Source of the DNA: Paenibacillus apiarius
Lineage (GTDB): Bacteria; Bacillota; Bacilli; Paenibacillales; Paenibacillaceae
Assembly (NCBI RefSeq): GCF_017052585.1
Contig: NZ_JAFFHZ010000001.1
Location: 186,001 to 250,000, forward strand
DNA: 64,000 bases
Reading direction: 5' to 3'
Below are positions 33,784 to 43,337 of the stretch, in pieces. Below the pieces are notes generated by a model. That model did not search any database and was not told where the DNA came from. It saw only the letters and a program-made list of their open reading frames with translations. A program made the translations under genes and the position numbers. Numbering within the stretch: the first letter of the stretch is position 1; each line of letters opens with the position of its first letter.

Positions 33784-35967
33784 GTGAGCGATGCGTTTCA
33801 AAGTGCCTATCAAGAAGAGGAGCTCCGGCTGCGGGATACGATGGAAGAAATCGATCGTCAATACCGACGGCTCGTGGAGATTCCTGTATATACGGGGCAT
33901 GATTTCACCGAGCAAGTGATGGAAGATACACGCGAACTGCGACGACAGCGGCTGAAGCGGGCTTTGAAGGAGCCTTACTTCGGCCGCCTTGATTTTGAAG
34001 AGATGGGCAAACCGGCTCCTTCCGCTCTATATATCGGCAAGCATGGCGTAGACCGCGAGGTCGAACCGGGCCGTTCCGCTGCCTATCCGCTCGTCATCGA
34101 TTGGCGGGCGCCGATTGCGAGCCTGTTCTACTCCTTCTCCGGCGGAATCGAGCCGGTAACGTTCGAAGCGCCCGAAGGCTCTGTCGAGGGCCACGTCCAT
34201 TTGAAGCGCAACCTTGTCATCCGGGGTCAGGCCTTGCAGCGGGTCGTGGATACGTACAACCGGTCCGAAGGCGAGAGCCACGTGACGGATGAGTTCCTCG
34301 TCTATCGCTTGGGCGAGAACAAAGATAACCGGCTGCGCGATATCGTCTCGACCATTCAGGCAGAGCAGGATCGGATTATCCGCGCTCCGAAAAATATGGC
34401 GCTGTTCATTCAAGGGGTAGCAGGGAGCGGCAAGACGACCGTTGCGCTGCACCGGCTTGCCTTCTTGTTGTATCAGTACCAAGAGCAAATACGCGCGGAA
34501 AAAATGATGATTTTCGCACCGAACCGCATGTTCCTCGACTATATATCCGATGTTCTTCCCGAGCTCGGCGTCGGAAATATCCAGCAGCGCACGTTCCCGG
34601 AATGGGCGTTGGAAGTGACCGGCTTAGAGGATATGGTGCAGCTGGCTTCGCCGATGGAACAGATCGAGTTGTGGTACGGATCATTGAACAACCGTCCAAT
34701 GCTTGATGATCAAGCATCAGGCCGCTTCAAAGGCTCGCTTGCCTTCAAAACTCACATGGACGAGCAATTGACCCGCATGGAGCGGCAAGCCGTACCTGAG
34801 GCAGATTTCAGTCCATGGGACGGCGCGTTGCTCAGCTTCGCAACTATTGCCGTCTGGTACCATGAGGAGTATCGTTCCTACGAGCTTGCGAAACGCAAAG
34901 AACGCGTTAGGGCGCGGATTCAGCGCTGGATTGAGATGGAGCTGAAGCAGGAGCGCTCCAAGGAGCAGCATAAGGCGAAGAAGAAATCATCTGCCCAGCG
35001 GATGAAGGCTTATATGAAGAAATGGGCGGCCTTCGATGCGCTGGCATTGTACAAGACGTTATTCGATCCGAAGGGCAACGCCGCCGCAGGCGATGATCGA
35101 ATGGTCATTCCAGCCAAGATCTGCAAAGAAACGGCAGCTTATTTGAAAAAGAACACCGTCAGAAACGAAGATTTGGCAGCGCTGCTCTATTTGCATGTCC
35201 GCCTGCACGGAATACCGGGCGATTACCGTTACGATCATATCGTCATCGATGAAGCCCAGGATTTCTCACCGCTCCAGATAGCCGTGCTCGACGCTTTTGC
35301 CAGAAATCATTCGTTCACGATATTGGGCGATTTGTCTCAGGGCATCCATGCGTATGCCGGCATACACGATTGGTCGGAAATGCGCGGCCTGTTCGAGCCT
35401 GAAGCGACCGATTATTTTGCGTTGACGCGCAGCTACCGCTCCACGATGGAAATTATCCATTTCGCGAATGTCGTGCTTGAGCGTGGCGTCCGCACCGACA
35501 TGCTGGCGATTCCGGTATTCCGCAGCGGACAGAAAGTCCGGCTCGTCGCTGAACCTTCCGGTCAGCAGTCCGAGCTGCTCACACAGGCTCTCGCTCAATT
35601 CGGAAGCAGCGGCTATAATACAATAGCGCTGCTCACTCGCACAGCGGAAGAGGCGCGAGCCCTGCATGCGAGATTGAGCTTGCACAGCCCGGATAAGAAA
35701 ATCCATCTTATCGACGGCAATGAGCAGCAATACGAGGGCGGCATATCGGTGCTCCCGATTTATCTCTCCAAAGGCCTGGAGTTCGACGCGGTACTCTTGA
35801 TGGATGCAGACGCCGACCACTACCCTTCCGATCCGCTTGATGCCAAGCTGCTCTATGTCGGCTGCACGCGCGCTCTGCATGAGCTGTGGGTGCTGCATGA
35901 TGCGGATCAGCCGCTGTCGCCGCTGATTAGCGCAGACGATGAAGAAACGGTTGTGCACGGGCTATAG
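33784..35967 (+). CDS. helD: RNA polymerase recycling helicase HelD
   Basis: A 727-residue superfamily-1 ATPase that frees stalled RNA polymerase and recycles it. A coiled-coil N-terminal arm (residues 1-70) precedes the ATPase halves. Walker A is GVAGSGKTT at 211-219, Walker B is VIDEAQDFSP near 486, and the C-terminal helicase motif GLEFDAVLLMDAD is near 660. The start is GTG with TAGGAGGT upstream. Length is slightly below the 774 residues of Bacillus HelD. It stands alone with its own terminator. Confidence 0.94.
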   Translation: MSDAFQSAYQEEELRLRDTMEEIDRQYRRLVEIPVYTGHDFTEQVMEDTRELRRQRLKRALKEPYFGRLDFEEMGKPAPSALYIGKHGVDREVEPGRSAAYPLVIDWRAPIASLFYSFSGGIEPVTFEAPEGSVEGHVHLKRNLVIRGQALQRVVDTYNRSEGESHVTDEFLVYRLGENKDNRLRDIVSTIQAEQDRIIRAPKNMALFIQGVAGSGKTTVALHRLAFLLYQYQEQIRAEKMMIFAPNRMFLDYISDVLPELGVGNIQQRTFPEWALEVTGLEDMVQLASPMEQIELWYGSLNNRPMLDDQASGRFKGSLAFKTHMDEQLTRMERQAVPEADFSPWDGALLSFATIAVWYHEEYRSYELAKRKERVRARIQRWIEMELKQERSKEQHKAKKKSSAQRMKAYMKKWAAFDALALYKTLFDPKGNAAAGDDRMVIPAKICKETAAYLKKNTVRNEDLAALLYLHVRLHGIPGDYRYDHIVIDEAQDFSPLQIAVLDAFARNHSFTILGDLSQGIHAYAGIHDWSEMRGLFEPEATDYFALTRSYRSTMEIIHFANVVLERGVRTDMLAIPVFRSGQKVRLVAEPSGQQSELLTQALAQFGSSGYNTIALLTRTAEEARALHARLSLHSPDKKIHLIDGNEQQYEGGISVLPIYLSKGLEFDAVLLMDADADHYPSDPLDAKLLYVGCTRALHELWVLHDADQPLSPLISADDEETVVHGL

Positions 35968-35976
35968 TTTATTATC

Positions 35977-36022
35977 AAAAAAGGACGTTCCGGTGCTCAG
36001 CAGCCCGGGAATGTCCTTTTTC
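35977..36022 (+). terminator. helD terminator
   Basis: AAAAAAGGAC-TTCC and GGAATGTCCTTTTT form the stem; the T-run completes it. Confidence 0.85.
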
Positions 36023-36094
36023 TTCCGTCGTCAGCGGCAGTTTTACCGGTTTAGCCATCCTATCCCCTCAACTTCTGTGGTTCATCCTTCGTAC

Positions 36095-36754
36095 TCAAGT
36101 GCCGGAAATCCAGAACCAATGTTTGCCGAGTTCCTTCTGCTTTACTATTTTGGCCCCGAGCATTTCTCCATCCGGCTTCCCTTCTGACACATACACAAGT
36201 CCTGAAAAATTATCCAACATCCCGCGTATCGTAAAAAACAGCACTTGAAGCGATTCTCCGTTCCGTACAACCACAATTTCTCCTCCCCCGCGGGAGAGAT
36301 GACGGAGATCTTCCGGCAGCTGCATGATCTGATCATGTTCGGAGCCGCCTGTGTCCCAGCCGCCTTGCGTCAAGCGCTCGATGACCCGCTGCCGCTGCTC
36401 GCGATACATCCAATCGTCCAGGGCCGCACGGGTCTGATGCAATGGAAGCTCCAGGGCGATATAGACGGCGGCTAGCTGCGCAGCGATCGGTATGAGTATG
36501 AGCGCCCAATAACCAAACGATCTTCGTTTTACGATAGAAACGATGATGTCGATGATCGCCCATACGACAGACACGACAAAGAAAAGCGCAAACAAAGCGA
36601 AAAGGCTGGCCGTACCCCACAATCCGATATCCATGCTGAAAAAGAACAACAACATCCATGCCGCTGCCATAACGGCCGAAAATCCGAAGATGAACCGCTT
36701 GCGCGTTCGTTCGATATGGTTTGAAATTGGCTGCTCCGTTTCGATTGAATTCAT
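36095..36754 (-). CDS. Three- or four-helix membrane protein, unknown function
   Basis: A 219-residue protein with hydrophobic helices at about residues 21-42, 45-75 and 81-104, followed by a soluble C-terminal half (EQRQRVIERLTQGGWD...). The soluble part includes two beta-rich stretches (GGEIVVVRNGES, GLVYVSEG). The ATG at 36754 has AGGAG eight bases upstream. I do not recognise a family. Confidence 0.75.
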   Translation of the reverse strand: MNSIETEQPISNHIERTRKRFIFGFSAVMAAAWMLLFFFSMDIGLWGTASLFALFALFFVVSVVWAIIDIIVSIVKRRSFGYWALILIPIAAQLAAVYIALELPLHQTRAALDDWMYREQRQRVIERLTQGGWDTGGSEHDQIMQLPEDLRHLSRGGGEIVVVRNGESLQVLFFTIRGMLDNFSGLVYVSEGKPDGEMLGAKIVKQKELGKHWFWISGT

Positions 36755-36870
36755 TGCATTAACTCCTATTCATCCTTGAACTTTCTATCACACGCTTGAT
36801 TTGGCCCCTGATTTCTTAATCTCCATTTCCATGACCAGCTAGGATTCCGCATTATACCATATTCTACAAT

Positions 36871-36911
36871 AAAAAAACCCAGCCATAAGTTGCAATTATT
36901 CATGGCTGGGC
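36871..36911 (-). terminator. Terminator of the histidine kinase gene
   Basis: CCCAGCCAT and ATGGCTGGG pair; on the minus strand the stem is followed by seven T residues. Confidence 0.85.
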
Positions 36912-36920
36912 TGTATCGTA

Positions 36921-38174
36921 TTACACGATGATCTGTTTGAACTTCAACACGCAGGTCGTTCCTTCATCCTGACGGCTGTAATACGCGATAGTCCCGTTCA
37001 TCGCCTTCACGAGACTGATGACGACCATCAAGCCAAGTCCGGTCCCTTTCTCCTTCGTCGTATAAAAAGGCATACCGATGCGCTTAATCTGATAATCGCT
37101 CATTCCGACTCCGGTATCCTTAATGTGGATATGAACGCCTTCATTGTCCGACCAGGTCGTCACTGTCAGCACGCCGCCGTCCGGCATCGATTCCACCGCA
37201 TTTTTCATGATGTTGAGCAAGCATTGTTGGAATTTCTTCGCTTCGCCCATCACATGAATCGGCTGCTTCGATAAATGCTTGATGACCACTTCAATCTTGG
37301 ATATGACGCAAAGCGGCGACATCATCGGAATAATGCCGTCGATCTCTTCTTGGACATGAATCGGACGTGCCAACTCCACTGCCGGCTTCGCGTAATTCAA
37401 GTAATCGGTAATGATGGAGTTCGCCTGTTCGATGCCTGACACGGCATAACTCCGATACGTTTCCAGTTGCGCCGGAGTCAGGTTATCCCGGTTCATCAGC
37501 TGCAGAAAGCCTTGTGCTGTCGTCAGCGGATTGCGAATCTCATGAGAAATGGATGCCGCCAATTGGCCGATGACTTGATACTTCTCCGCAAGGAAGAGCT
37601 CTTCCCGCATTTTCTCTTGATTTTTGACATGATTATAAATATAACTCACGTACATGGAAGACAAGTAGGAACCGATAACGGCAACTCCAACCTCGGTACC
37701 GCTTACTGTATCCCAATTGTCGAATACGGATAAAAATCCGAGCAAATATACCGTGATGAGCGTCATCGAAATGAGGCAAATTTGCCAATACGTGCTGCGC
37801 AGCACCTGCTTGTAATGAAAGATAAGTCCCAAAATGAGCAGCAGCGTAGAGCCGATAACCGTCGGCAAAAAATCATCCATCATGACGATGGTGCAAACAT
37901 TAAACGCGGCCCAAGTAAAAATTCCCGGCAAAAAGCCTTCGAATAACGCCGCTAATGCCAGCGACACCGGTGTAAGATGAATACCGTATACGAGCGGATC
38001 GATATCTTCATATTGCGTGTAAAAAAACGTAAGCACAAACAAAATGAGAATAAATAAAATTTTGCGGCGATAATTGGCGAACATGAATTGAGGGGTAATG
38101 ATAAGGAACATGAGACATGCGCTCATAATGTAGAGCAATCCCTTGAATTCATACGCTATGATGGACTGAATCAA
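36921..38174 (-). CDS. KinB-like membrane sensor histidine kinase
   Basis: A 417-residue kinase with about five N-terminal helices (residues 12-180; 5TM-5TMR_LYT type), a HisKA domain with His211 in AASISHEIRNPL, and an HATPase domain (NIMKNAVESM, DTGVGM, GTGLGL). Sporulation kinases of the KinB group have this layout and feed a phosphorelay through Spo0F. There is no response regulator next to it, which fits that class. The start is TTG at 38174 with GGAACGG upstream. It lies 49 bp after a flavoprotein gene on the same strand and may be co-transcribed. Confidence 0.9.
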   Translation of the reverse strand: MIQSIIAYEFKGLLYIMSACLMFLIITPQFMFANYRRKILFILILFVLTFFYTQYEDIDPLVYGIHLTPVSLALAALFEGFLPGIFTWAAFNVCTIVMMDDFLPTVIGSTLLLILGLIFHYKQVLRSTYWQICLISMTLITVYLLGFLSVFDNWDTVSGTEVGVAVIGSYLSSMYVSYIYNHVKNQEKMREELFLAEKYQVIGQLAASISHEIRNPLTTAQGFLQLMNRDNLTPAQLETYRSYAVSGIEQANSIITDYLNYAKPAVELARPIHVQEEIDGIIPMMSPLCVISKIEVVIKHLSKQPIHVMGEAKKFQQCLLNIMKNAVESMPDGGVLTVTTWSDNEGVHIHIKDTGVGMSDYQIKRIGMPFYTTKEKGTGLGLMVVISLVKAMNGTIAYYSRQDEGTTCVLKFKQIIV

Positions 38175-38223
38175 CGTTGACCGTTCCTTTCCTGGTAAGA
38201 TACGGCACGCGGAAATGAAGGCG

Positions 38224-39870
38224 TCAACCGATTATTTTCCCGTTCCATGGCAGTCCTTTCTGGAAGCGGGAACGATCATTGGAACGCCAAGCCGATAACA
38301 ATGGATAATCGTACATGTCCCATATTTTGCAAGGAGACACATCCATATCGGACAGTTCGATAATGCAATTGACCGCCCGTCTTGCCGCCTCATTCGCCCC
38401 TTCCATCGTTGCCAAGTCCGTGTTCGTCCGCACATAATCCGAAGCGAGGAACAAGTTAGGTATCGCCGTATACGCATTAGGCCGCAGGTTCCATGTATTC
38501 ACGTGATTCACGAGCAATGGCTCCATATTAATCGCTTCATGCGGATTGGGAAATTGAATATCTTCATCCAAATACCACGTCACCACCATATCGTCAGCCA
38601 ACACCGTCTTCCCTTGGTTCAGACTCCGCTTCAACTGTTCCCACACTTCGTTCCGAATTTCTTCTCTGGAGCATTCCATGGCCGGCTTCCCATATAGGAT
38701 GCCGGGAGTTCTCCAGTCTGACACATCGATGGAGATGATTCCCTTCACCTCGCCATTCCCGTATTGGCTCAAATCAAAGTGCGGCCAAAATTGCGCCTGC
38801 GACACCGATGTCAGCGCCCATGGGCTATCCATATAAATGACATGGCCATGGATAATCGGCACATCTTCCCGCAAATAAAACTGGATGCCATTCATCCATT
38901 CTACGTTCTCTGCCAGCTCCGTCAACCCGCATAGCAGAGGATCCGCCTCGACCAAATCTTCATTCAACAAGCCCGCCATGACTTCGACCGGAAGCGCGGC
39001 GATATAATAATCTCCCGTCACCATCCTGGTGCGGCCGTTCTCTGTAACGGTCACTCCCTGAATGCGCCCTTGCCGGCAATGTATGTATTCGACCTTCGCC
39101 CCGAGGCGGTAATCGACTCCTCCCGAACGCAGATGGTCAAGCCACGGATTGAGCCAGACATCGTTGGTCGGACCGTTCAATAAACGGTCTGCGCTTCCCC
39201 CCGGAAGCACCATATCGAGCATGATGGTCGCCCCGACCGTTCCGACCGTGCAGGCGTTCGCCTCCTGCGCTCTGGCGGCTACGAGAATACGTGTCAAGCC
39301 CGTAAATATTTTGCGGAATTGCGCCGACTGCTTCTCCGCTTGCAGAAAATCCCACCAAGCGGTGCGTTGGTAATCCAATAGACGCCTCTCATCGCAACTC
39401 GTCAGCACTTGCCATAAGCAGGACACGTATTGTTCAATATCTTGCTCGCCAAGTTCCAGATTGTTGTCGAACAGGGATTTGAGCAACGTCCTCCAGCCGC
39501 TGATCGATTGTGGAAATTCAGTCAGGAAGGGCTGCATCGGCCGATCGAAAAATGCCAGTCCCAGATTCGTCCCTTCAATGAGGTTGTGGTGCACGCTATG
39601 TCTATGACCTTTATACGGTATGCGTTTCATCGTATCGGTTATATGTTTGTAAAATTTCGGGAAGAAGCGAAAGCCATGCTCTCCCGGCAAATCGTGGCGT
39701 CCATCCTTTCCCGAATTCGGAACAGGCATGCTGCGCGCTTTACCTCCTGGAATCTGTCTCCACTCATATACGGAAACCTGAAACCCCCGTTCCATTAACT
39801 CATGGGCAGCGCTCATGCCAGCGATTCCGCCGCCAAGCACTACCACTTTTGGCTGAACTGTCCCTGTCAT
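38224..39870 (-). CDS. FAD-dependent amine-oxidase/phytoene-desaturase-like enzyme (HpnE-like)
   Basis: A 548-residue flavoprotein. The dinucleotide motif VVLGGGIAGMSAAHEL is at residues about 9-24, followed by GGKARS, which is typical of the phytoene desaturase and hydroxysqualene dehydroxylase group. The C-terminal FAD segment has FLASDYVRTNTDLATMEGANEAARRAV. The substrate is uncertain: carotenoid, hopanoid or other isoprenoid precursors are possible, but no isoprenoid gene is in the window. It is followed by a KinB-like kinase gene after 49 bp. The ribosome binding site is weakly placed. Confidence 0.85.
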   Translation of the reverse strand: MTGTVQPKVVVLGGGIAGMSAAHELMERGFQVSVYEWRQIPGGKARSMPVPNSGKDGRHDLPGEHGFRFFPKFYKHITDTMKRIPYKGHRHSVHHNLIEGTNLGLAFFDRPMQPFLTEFPQSISGWRTLLKSLFDNNLELGEQDIEQYVSCLWQVLTSCDERRLLDYQRTAWWDFLQAEKQSAQFRKIFTGLTRILVAARAQEANACTVGTVGATIMLDMVLPGGSADRLLNGPTNDVWLNPWLDHLRSGGVDYRLGAKVEYIHCRQGRIQGVTVTENGRTRMVTGDYYIAALPVEVMAGLLNEDLVEADPLLCGLTELAENVEWMNGIQFYLREDVPIIHGHVIYMDSPWALTSVSQAQFWPHFDLSQYGNGEVKGIISIDVSDWRTPGILYGKPAMECSREEIRNEVWEQLKRSLNQGKTVLADDMVVTWYLDEDIQFPNPHEAINMEPLLVNHVNTWNLRPNAYTAIPNLFLASDYVRTNTDLATMEGANEAARRAVNCIIELSDMDVSPCKIWDMYDYPLLSAWRSNDRSRFQKGLPWNGKIIG

Positions 39871-39998
39871 AAAGGTTGGTGCACTCCTATTCCACGAGAT
39901 ACTTGGAAAAAATCAACTATTTTCATATTACTATACAACTATCAAATTACAACAGATTTCAACATATTTTTGCAGGAAAACTCTGCTCATGACGGCAT

Positions 39999-40037
39999 AA
40001 AAAGGCCGCTCGTTTCTCGACAGAAAACGGAGCGGCA
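39999..40037 (-). terminator. Terminator of the TetR/ABC exporter operon
   Basis: GGCCGCTCGTTT and AAACGGAGCGGC form the stem; on the minus strand TTTTT follows. A second, smaller hairpin (TGACGGC-ACGG-GCCGTCA, 40068-40085) lies between it and the last gene. Confidence 0.8.
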
Positions 40038-40141
40038 GTACGATGACAGTGACGTGGCGGTCGACAGTGACGGCACGGGCCGTCATTCCGTTGATTCGGG
40101 AGAGAAGAGAAAGTACCATCTTCCGAGATCATAACAACGCT

Positions 40142-40876
40142 TTAAGCTATCGTGCTTGCATACTTCCGGTACAGAACCGTAATAAATATAAGGTGAACCC
40201 CCAGTCCGATGCCGCCGACGAGTAGAAGCTCCGGCTCATTCCATTGCGCGATCCGGTTATGGACAAATAGTTCAATAACCCAAAAGGTCGGTGTCACTGC
40301 CGCGCCCCAGCGCCATGGCTCCGGCAGCAGGCAGGCGAGCACCGGAATGAAGATCAACAGTCCGCCCAGCTTGGACCATGCCAGCCCTTCCACTTTGTTG
40401 GAGGCGAACGAGGTCAACAAAAGGGCCATCATCGGACCTTCCAACAGCAGCATTGCAAAGGCAAACCCATATTGGCCGGCGCTCCAAGCCGAGAAATCCG
40501 CCATGACAAACGCCAGTAAAATATAGATGCCGGATAATAGCGTCGGCAGAGTCAGCCGATGAATGAAATACCCTTTTTGCGAGAGCGGGGTAATCGCATA
40601 GTAGGCAATTAACTGCTCATCTCTTTCGTCGAGCATGAGCAGACCTGCCATCACGCCGATAACGAGAGGAATGAGCAAGACGGATGTGCCGAACATTACT
40701 CCGTAATGGACGGTTAGATCAAATCGCGCCTGTGCGGCGAACTGCGCCGAGACGAGCGGCACCCCGTATTTCAACGCCAGCACCAGCAATAAGGGGGCAA
40801 CCGCAATAAAAATAAGCATCGGGTCGCGTTTGACCTGCTTCATATCACTAAGCAGCAGCTGTGCAGCACGATTCAT
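40142..40876 (-). CDS. ABC exporter permease subunit
   Basis: A 244-residue permease with six hydrophobic helices and the ABC-2 layout. It resembles the membrane subunits of the mycobacterial fluoroquinolone exporter-type group. Its start overlaps the stop of the preceding permease gene by four bases (40873-40876). It is the last gene of the tetR-ATPase-permease-permease operon. Substrate is unknown. Confidence 0.88.
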   Translation of the reverse strand: MNRAAQLLLSDMKQVKRDPMLIFIAVAPLLLVLALKYGVPLVSAQFAAQARFDLTVHYGVMFGTSVLLIPLVIGVMAGLLMLDERDEQLIAYYAITPLSQKGYFIHRLTLPTLLSGIYILLAFVMADFSAWSAGQYGFAFAMLLLEGPMMALLLTSFASNKVEGLAWSKLGGLLIFIPVLACLLPEPWRWGAAVTPTFWVIELFVHNRIAQWNEPELLLVGGIGLGVHLIFITVLYRKYASTIA

Positions 40877-41634
40877 GCGTGCGTCCCCCTTTTTGGATGA
40901 CCGAATAAAAAAGATTGCATGGAACTATGCGCCCAATAGAATGCAATGCCAATCCAGATGAGTAAGCAAGCTATCGCGTAACTCGTGTCTGCGCCTGATA
41001 TGGGCTTGAAAACCGATGTCAGCAGCAGCAGCGATCCGGTAGCGGGAAAGAGCAGAAAGAGCTTGCTTGAATAGACCTGCATTGTTTCTAGCACAGGCAG
41101 CACGAGAATAGTAGAATACAAGACAGATGAGAAGAAAAACCCGTTAACCGTATGGCAGCGAACGGCAACCCCCAATCCGACCAAAGTAAAAAAGACGGCA
41201 GTGAGCGCAACGCCAGCAATAAACACGCCGATGCGCTGGTGGATGCCGAAGGTGCTCATATGGATGAATAAGCTGCTTATAAGCGACAGACATGTCAGCG
41301 AGAGCGTCTTCGACCAGATATAGGATGCCGGCGAATAAGGTGTAACGAACAGGTTGTCATGAATATGCTGTCCTTTTTCAAGCAAGATGAGTCCGCCGAT
41401 GAAGAAGAACCCGAGCATGCTCGGATCAGAAAACGTCAGCAGCACATTCAAATCGGCTTGATAGGTATCAGGCAGCATCCGCAGAAGAATGATGTAAGCG
41501 ATACTGATTAGCAAATAGGCGCTATAAAAGTGATGACGGAACTGGAGCTTCATATCTTGTCTCCATGAGCCGAAGAAACGGCGCACACTCGAATAAGGCA
41601 GCCGAGAGCGCAGAGCAATAGCTTTATTATTCAT
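40873..41634 (-). CDS. ABC exporter permease subunit
   Basis: A 253-residue ABC-2-type permease with six helices; it carries a basic N-terminus (RSRLPYSSVRRFFGSWRQD). It overlaps the ATPase gene before it and the second permease gene after it by four bases each. The two permeases probably form a heterodimer with the ATPase. Confidence 0.88.
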   Translation of the reverse strand: MNNKAIALRSRLPYSSVRRFFGSWRQDMKLQFRHHFYSAYLLISIAYIILLRMLPDTYQADLNVLLTFSDPSMLGFFFIGGLILLEKGQHIHDNLFVTPYSPASYIWSKTLSLTCLSLISSLFIHMSTFGIHQRIGVFIAGVALTAVFFTLVGLGVAVRCHTVNGFFFSSVLYSTILVLPVLETMQVYSSKLFLLFPATGSLLLLTSVFKPISGADTSYAIACLLIWIGIAFYWAHSSMQSFLFGHPKRGTHA

Positions 41635-42485
41635 GTCAACGTTCTCCCTGTCACTTGGATAAACAGCTGATCCAACGAAGCCTCTTGCGTGTGTATCGTC
41701 TCAACCGAACCGCTCCGGAGCAGCCGGAGGAACGATTCGTTGGCGCCGATTCCCTCTAATTGATAGTCGGCCCGTCTCAGTGCTGCGCCTTCTCTGTACT
41801 CGACGCATACCGCTTTTTTCCCCGCCCGGACTTTGAGCGTGCGCGGCGCATCAATCAAGCGGATTTCCCCGTCTACGATAAAAGCGACTCTATCGCAAAT
41901 TGCCTCGGCGACATTCATGTTATGAGTCGTAATGATGATCGTTTTCCCTAACGATTTCAGCTGCAAAATGATATCTTTCACGGTCTTCGCATTTACGGGA
42001 TCAAGCCCGGAGGTCGGTTCGTCCAGAAACAGTATCTCCGGCCGATGCATCAGCGCCCGGCATAGATTGAGGCGCATCTTCATTCCTTTGGAGAAATCGG
42101 ACACTTTCGTATGGCCGTACTCCTCAAGCGACAATTGAGCGAGCAGCTGCTTCGGTTCCTCAGTCTTCACATCGTACAGTGAACGGAAAAGATCCAAATT
42201 TTCCAACGCCGTAAATCGGCTGTAAAAGTTCGGAAATTCGAACGCCACACCGATAGCATTATAATAATCGCGACCCTGATCTTTCAGTTCCTTCCCCATG
42301 ATGCGCACGCTGCCCTCGTAGTGCTTCAGCATGCCGATAAGGATTTTCTGCGTCGTGCTCTTTCCCGCTCCGGACGGCCCGAGAAATCCGAAAATTTCGC
42401 CTTGCGGAATGTGAAAATCAAGCCCTTTCAGCGTGTAATGCCGATGTCCGGGATATTTGAATCGCAGCTGCTTCACTTCCATCAT
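41631..42485 (-). CDS. ABC exporter ATPase
   Basis: A 284-residue ATPase. Walker A is GPSGAGKST (residue about 36), the signature is SKGMKMRLNLCRALM (about 130), Walker B is ILFLDEPTSGLD (about 151), and the H-loop is TTHNM. The signature SKGM replaces the usual SGGQ, as in many drug exporters of the DrrA group. It is coupled by four-base overlaps to tetR upstream and the permease downstream. Confidence 0.93.
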   Translation of the reverse strand: MMEVKQLRFKYPGHRHYTLKGLDFHIPQGEIFGFLGPSGAGKSTTQKILIGMLKHYEGSVRIMGKELKDQGRDYYNAIGVAFEFPNFYSRFTALENLDLFRSLYDVKTEEPKQLLAQLSLEEYGHTKVSDFSKGMKMRLNLCRALMHRPEILFLDEPTSGLDPVNAKTVKDIILQLKSLGKTIIITTHNMNVAEAICDRVAFIVDGEIRLIDAPRTLKVRAGKKAVCVEYREGAALRRADYQLEGIGANESFLRLLRSGSVETIHTQEASLDQLFIQVTGRTLT

Positions 42486-43105
42486 GCCTGTTCCACCTCG
42501 TTCGGTTCGATAATTAACCCATCCGCGATCAGATCAACAAATAACCTCATCGTATCGCCGTATCGCTCCTCGCCGATAAGGTGCTTCTGCAAAGCCAGCA
42601 GAATGAGCGAACGGATCAGGCTGACGATGGTCTCCGGCTGCTGAGGCTTCATCCACCCTTGCTGCTGTCCGAGCGCGATAACCGGCAGCAGATCATCCGC
42701 ATCTCTGGCAAAGTGACGCTCCAACTTGTCAGGCGGAAGCTTGCGGAATAAGGCTTCCATCATTTCTTCATCGTATAGCTGCCGCAAAAACGGATTGTTC
42801 TCCATCGTGGCAAGCGCTTCGTGCAAAAAGCGCTTGAAGGTCTCCCGGCTCACGGGAGACCCGCTTTGAAAATAGGCGCCGGTAAGCCGCTCCCGAATGG
42901 TCTCCTCCTCCTGCTCAAGCAGCTCGAAATACAGCTCTTCCTTGGACGGATAGAACAAATAAAACGTCCCTTGGGCAATGCCCACCGCTTTGGTTAAATC
43001 GGCGACGCTCGTCTTCTTCAGCCCGTACAAAGCAAACAACTGCTTTCCTTTCCGTTGCAGCTCCCGCCGAATGTTTTCTTTCTCCTGTTCACTAAATCGC
43101 GGCAT
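42482..43105 (-). CDS. TetR-family transcriptional regulator
   Basis: A 207-residue repressor with an N-terminal HTH (residues about 8-55, LYGLKKTSVADLTKAVGIAQGTFYLFYPSKEELY in pieces) and a helical ligand domain. Of the alternative starts (GTG 43114, ATG 43108, ATG 43105) the last has the best spacing from AAGGGG. It is the first gene of the ABC exporter operon and overlaps the ATPase gene by four bases, so it very probably controls that exporter in response to its substrate. Confidence 0.92.
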   Translation of the reverse strand: MPRFSEQEKENIRRELQRKGKQLFALYGLKKTSVADLTKAVGIAQGTFYLFYPSKEELYFELLEQEEETIRERLTGAYFQSGSPVSRETFKRFLHEALATMENNPFLRQLYDEEMMEALFRKLPPDKLERHFARDADDLLPVIALGQQQGWMKPQQPETIVSLIRSLILLALQKHLIGEERYGDTMRLFVDLIADGLIIEPNEVEQA

Positions 43106-43193
43106 CATGCACACCCCTTATGATTTTATGAATAATTTTATTTTATATTCATAATTAAAGTGCATTGCATTCATTTTGTCAATGATAACCAAC

Positions 43194-43236
43194 AAAAAAC
43201 CGCCGCTCCCTTTGCTAAGAAGTGCCGGTTTTTGCA
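43194..43236 (-). terminator. Terminator of the amj gene
   Basis: AAAAAACCGCCGCT and GCCGGTTTTTG pair loosely; on the minus strand the stem ends in TTTTTT, about 100 bp after the stop. Confidence 0.55.
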
Positions 43237-43337
43237 GGAAATATAGACGAAATCATTCTTGTTTATGATAATATTGAAATTAATACCATGTTCATTTAGG
43301 TTGATTTGGGTTAATGTGTAAATATCATCATTTTCTA

